This document shows positions 62,480 through 64,000 of a stretch of DNA of 64,000 bases, in pieces. Location of the stretch: the NCBI RefSeq assembly GCF_003352085.1, contig NZ_CP025806.1, forward strand, positions 1 through 64,000. The letters are read 5' to 3'. The notes below the pieces were generated by a model. It saw only the letters and a program-made list of their open reading frames with translations, did no database searches and was not told the origin of the DNA. Every line of letters begins with the position of its first letter. The stretch's first letter is position 1. Both the position numbers and the translations under genes were made by a program. The stretch comes from Sulfitobacter sp. SK012 (GTDB lineage: Bacteria; Pseudomonadota; Alphaproteobacteria; Rhodobacterales; Rhodobacteraceae).

Positions 62480-63354
62480 TCCATCTGACCGCCTCACCTT
62501 GGACCGCGCTTCCCGACGCGCTGCACCACACTGGTGAGCCGTCCGCTTGGGCGAAAATGACGCGCCCCGACCAGCCGATGCATTCGTTCCTTGAATCCGC
62601 GTTTTTCGACAACGCAGGGGCAATGTGGCTCTCAGATGTGCCCTATGGCCGCGTATTTCGTGTATCGCCTGCGGGTGAATGGGAAGTCATGCACCAGATT
62701 GAAGGTGAACCACACGCCATGCGCATTGCTCCCGATGGTCGCCGCATTGCCGTTGATTACCGTCACGGGATGATCGAACTGACGGGGCCTGCGGAATTCA
62801 AAACCCTGATCGCGGGCGCGTCGGAACCGTTCATGGGCCTGTCGGATATGGCCTATGGGCCGGATGGCGCGCTGTGGTTCACCGATTCCGGCCGTAGCAG
62901 TTTGAGCGATCCAGTGGGCCGTGTGTATCGCTGGCAGGACGGCGTGCTGCGTCTGGTGCTGGATTGCGTACCCTATTCCAACGGCATCTGTGTGTCACCT
63001 GATAACGGATGGGTTTACGTCGCCGCGACGCGGGCCAATCAGGTCTGGAAATTTTCGACACGACTGCCCGAAGTAGAGTCGCCGATGGTCGGCACGTATT
63101 TGCAATTGTCTGGCGGGCTTGGCCCCGATGGGCTGGCTTGTAATGCTCACGGTTGGCTTGCTGTTGCGCAGGCGCAAGCGGGACGTGCCTATGTTTATGA
63201 CGCCATTGGCGATCTGATTGCCGAGGTCCGTCTGCCGCGCGGGATATGGACCACGTCCGTGACGTTTCACCCCGACAACCCACAAAAACTCATTATCGTG
63301 GACGCCCAATTCGGCGGCGTCTTTACCTGCGACATTCCCAATCCGAGGACCTGA
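62476..63354 (+). CDS. SMP-30/gluconolactonase-family protein
   Basis: The protein is 292 aa and starts with an ATGA overlap. It has the six-bladed beta-propeller repeats: AMWLSDVPYGRVFRVSPAGEW, SDMAYGPDGALWFTDSGR, YSNGICVSPDNGWVYVAATRANQVW and LGPDGLACNAHGWLAVAQAQ. The last two contain the Asn/Asp calcium ligands. Members hydrolyse lactones, which would fit the enol-lactone of a ring-cleavage route or a sugar lactone. There is no signal peptide. It sits between the CoA-transferase and the aldolase. Confidence 0.88.
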   Translation: MIHLTASPWTALPDALHHTGEPSAWAKMTRPDQPMHSFLESAFFDNAGAMWLSDVPYGRVFRVSPAGEWEVMHQIEGEPHAMRIAPDGRRIAVDYRHGMIELTGPAEFKTLIAGASEPFMGLSDMAYGPDGALWFTDSGRSSLSDPVGRVYRWQDGVLRLVLDCVPYSNGICVSPDNGWVYVAATRANQVWKFSTRLPEVESPMVGTYLQLSGGLGPDGLACNAHGWLAVAQAQAGRAYVYDAIGDLIAEVRLPRGIWTTSVTFHPDNPQKLIIVDAQFGGVFTCDIPNPRT

Positions 63355-63357
63355 CAG

Positions 63358-64000
63358 ATGCAAAAAGAAGACCTTCACGGCTACGTACCCGCCATTGCGA
63401 CCCCTTTCAACGAGCGCGGCGAAATCATGGAAGACGCCTTTGTCGATTTGTTCGAATTCCTGTTATCACGCGGTGCAACTTGCATCTGCATCGCAGGCGA
63501 CAACGGCGAAAGCTGGGCGTTGAACGCGGATGAACGCGGACGCCTTGTGCGACTCGCCAAAGATACGTCCAAGGGCCGGGTTCCTGTCATGATGGGCATT
63601 TCCGCGCCGACCATCGATGCATCGATGGCCTACATAAAGGCCGCCGAAGACAATGGCGTGGATGTGTTATTGTCCATGCCACAAACCTACGTTCTGAAAG
63701 CGTCCGAAGCTGAATTGATGGCTCGCTTTGACAAAGTGTCGGCGGCCACAAAGCTGCCACTAGTCCTGTACAACTCGCCACGCCGCATGGGTTTTTCGCT
63801 GACCATTGATCAAACGGAAACGCTACTCGACAATCACAACGTGATCGGGATTAAGGAAAGCCAGCGCGATTTCTTTTACCACACGCATCTGCTTAAGCGT
63901 CTTGGCCACCGCATGTCCGTGATGACGGGCCCGTGCCATTACATCATGCCGGCCTTCGCGCTGGGGGCCAAAGGGTTCATCGCCACGGGGCCTGAATTCA
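63358..64000 (+). CDS. Dihydrodipicolinate synthase/N-acetylneuraminate lyase-family aldolase (truncated by window end)
   Basis: The ATG at 63358 is 3 bp after the previous stop and the frame stays open to the last base, giving at least 214 residues. It has the N-terminal GYVPAIATPFNERGE, the GDNGESWAL loop, the Tyr in VLYNSPRRMG (about 138) and the Schiff-base Lys in GIKESQRD (about 166). It should cleave or form a 2-keto-3-deoxy sugar acid or similar pyruvate-derived product. It is cotranscribed with SMP-30. The C-terminus lies outside the window. Confidence 0.88.
   Translation, partial: MQKEDLHGYVPAIATPFNERGEIMEDAFVDLFEFLLSRGATCICIAGDNGESWALNADERGRLVRLAKDTSKGRVPVMMGISAPTIDASMAYIKAAEDNGVDVLLSMPQTYVLKASEAELMARFDKVSAATKLPLVLYNSPRRMGFSLTIDQTETLLDNHNVIGIKESQRDFFYHTHLLKRLGHRMSVMTGPCHYIMPAFALGAKGFIATGPEF

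Noticed and set aside
1..64000. CRISPR arrays, rRNA and tRNA genes
   Set aside because: No regularly spaced direct repeats and no rRNA or tRNA-like stretches were noticed on reading, although tRNA genes cannot be excluded without a dedicated search.

Overview
The window looks like part of a large alphaproteobacterial replicon of the repABC type, most likely a megaplasmid or chromid from a Rhodobacterales (Roseobacter-group) bacterium. The evidence is repB and repC at the left end (repA would lie just outside), perfect 16-bp partition-type palindromes, a mobile-plasmid backbone (strawberry-notch helicase, DUF736, DUF2493), a Phd/PemK addiction pair, and long catabolic operons fed by ABC and tripartite tricarboxylate (TTT) transporters. 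No rRNA, tRNA or CRISPR array was seen.

Layout. 1-2.3 kb: repB, a probable counter-transcript RNA region and repC. 2.3-14.1 kb: plasmid backbone with a ParB-like remnant, two small plasmid proteins, the toxin-antitoxin pair, a 1421-aa methyltransferase/helicase, DUF736, an Abi_2 (HEPN-like) abortive-infection gene and DUF2493. 14.1-15.2 kb: a broken molybdopterin (TMAO/biotin-sulfoxide reductase type) gene. 15.3-25.5 kb: a hydroxyacid/enolase-superfamily cluster (GlxA-type regulator, 2-hydroxyacid dehydrogenase, class II aldolase, 3-hydroxyisobutyrate-type dehydrogenase, LysR regulator, mandelate-racemase homologue) next to a betaine-type ABC transporter with two paralogous binding proteins. 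A 36-bp composite element occurs once in each of the two promoter regions and probably ties them into one LysR regulon. 25.6-27.9 kb: an MDR dehydrogenase and a second enolase-superfamily enzyme. 28.2-36.8 kb: an Lrp-type regulator divergent from a seven-gene branched-chain keto acid / isoleucine degradation operon (thiolase, acyl-CoA dehydrogenase, SDR, E1 alpha, E1 beta, E2, E3).

37-64 kb is the most unusual part. After a recombination scar holding pieces of an IS256 transposase, a formylglycine-generating enzyme (FGE) and a resolvase, there are two cassettes of parallel content. Cassette A (37.5-46.4 kb) has a TTT transporter, a MarR regulator, a Cys-type sulfatase, an FAD D-lactate-dehydrogenase-type oxidase, an AbrB-type membrane protein and a frameshifted FGE gene. 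Cassette B (46.8-58.2 kb) has a MarR regulator, a TTT transporter, a universal stress protein, a sulfatase, an FMN L-lactate/mandelate-dehydrogenase-type enzyme, a second sulfatase of phosphonate-monoester-hydrolase type, and on the other strand an intact FGE in one operon with a protocatechuate 3,4-dioxygenase-like pair. An IclR regulator, a BKACE (DUF849) enzyme, a class III aminotransferase, a family III CoA-transferase, an SMP-30 lactonase-like protein and a DHDPS-family aldolase (cut by the window end) complete the region.

Inference: the right half is a sulfated-compound utilisation system. TTT transporters would import a sulfated organic acid. FGE would mature the three sulfatases, the paired D- and L-type hydroxyacid dehydrogenases would oxidise the desulfated hydroxyacid, and, if the compound is a catechol, the intradiol dioxygenase and the IclR-linked genes would degrade the ring. 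The substrate cannot be read from the sequence.
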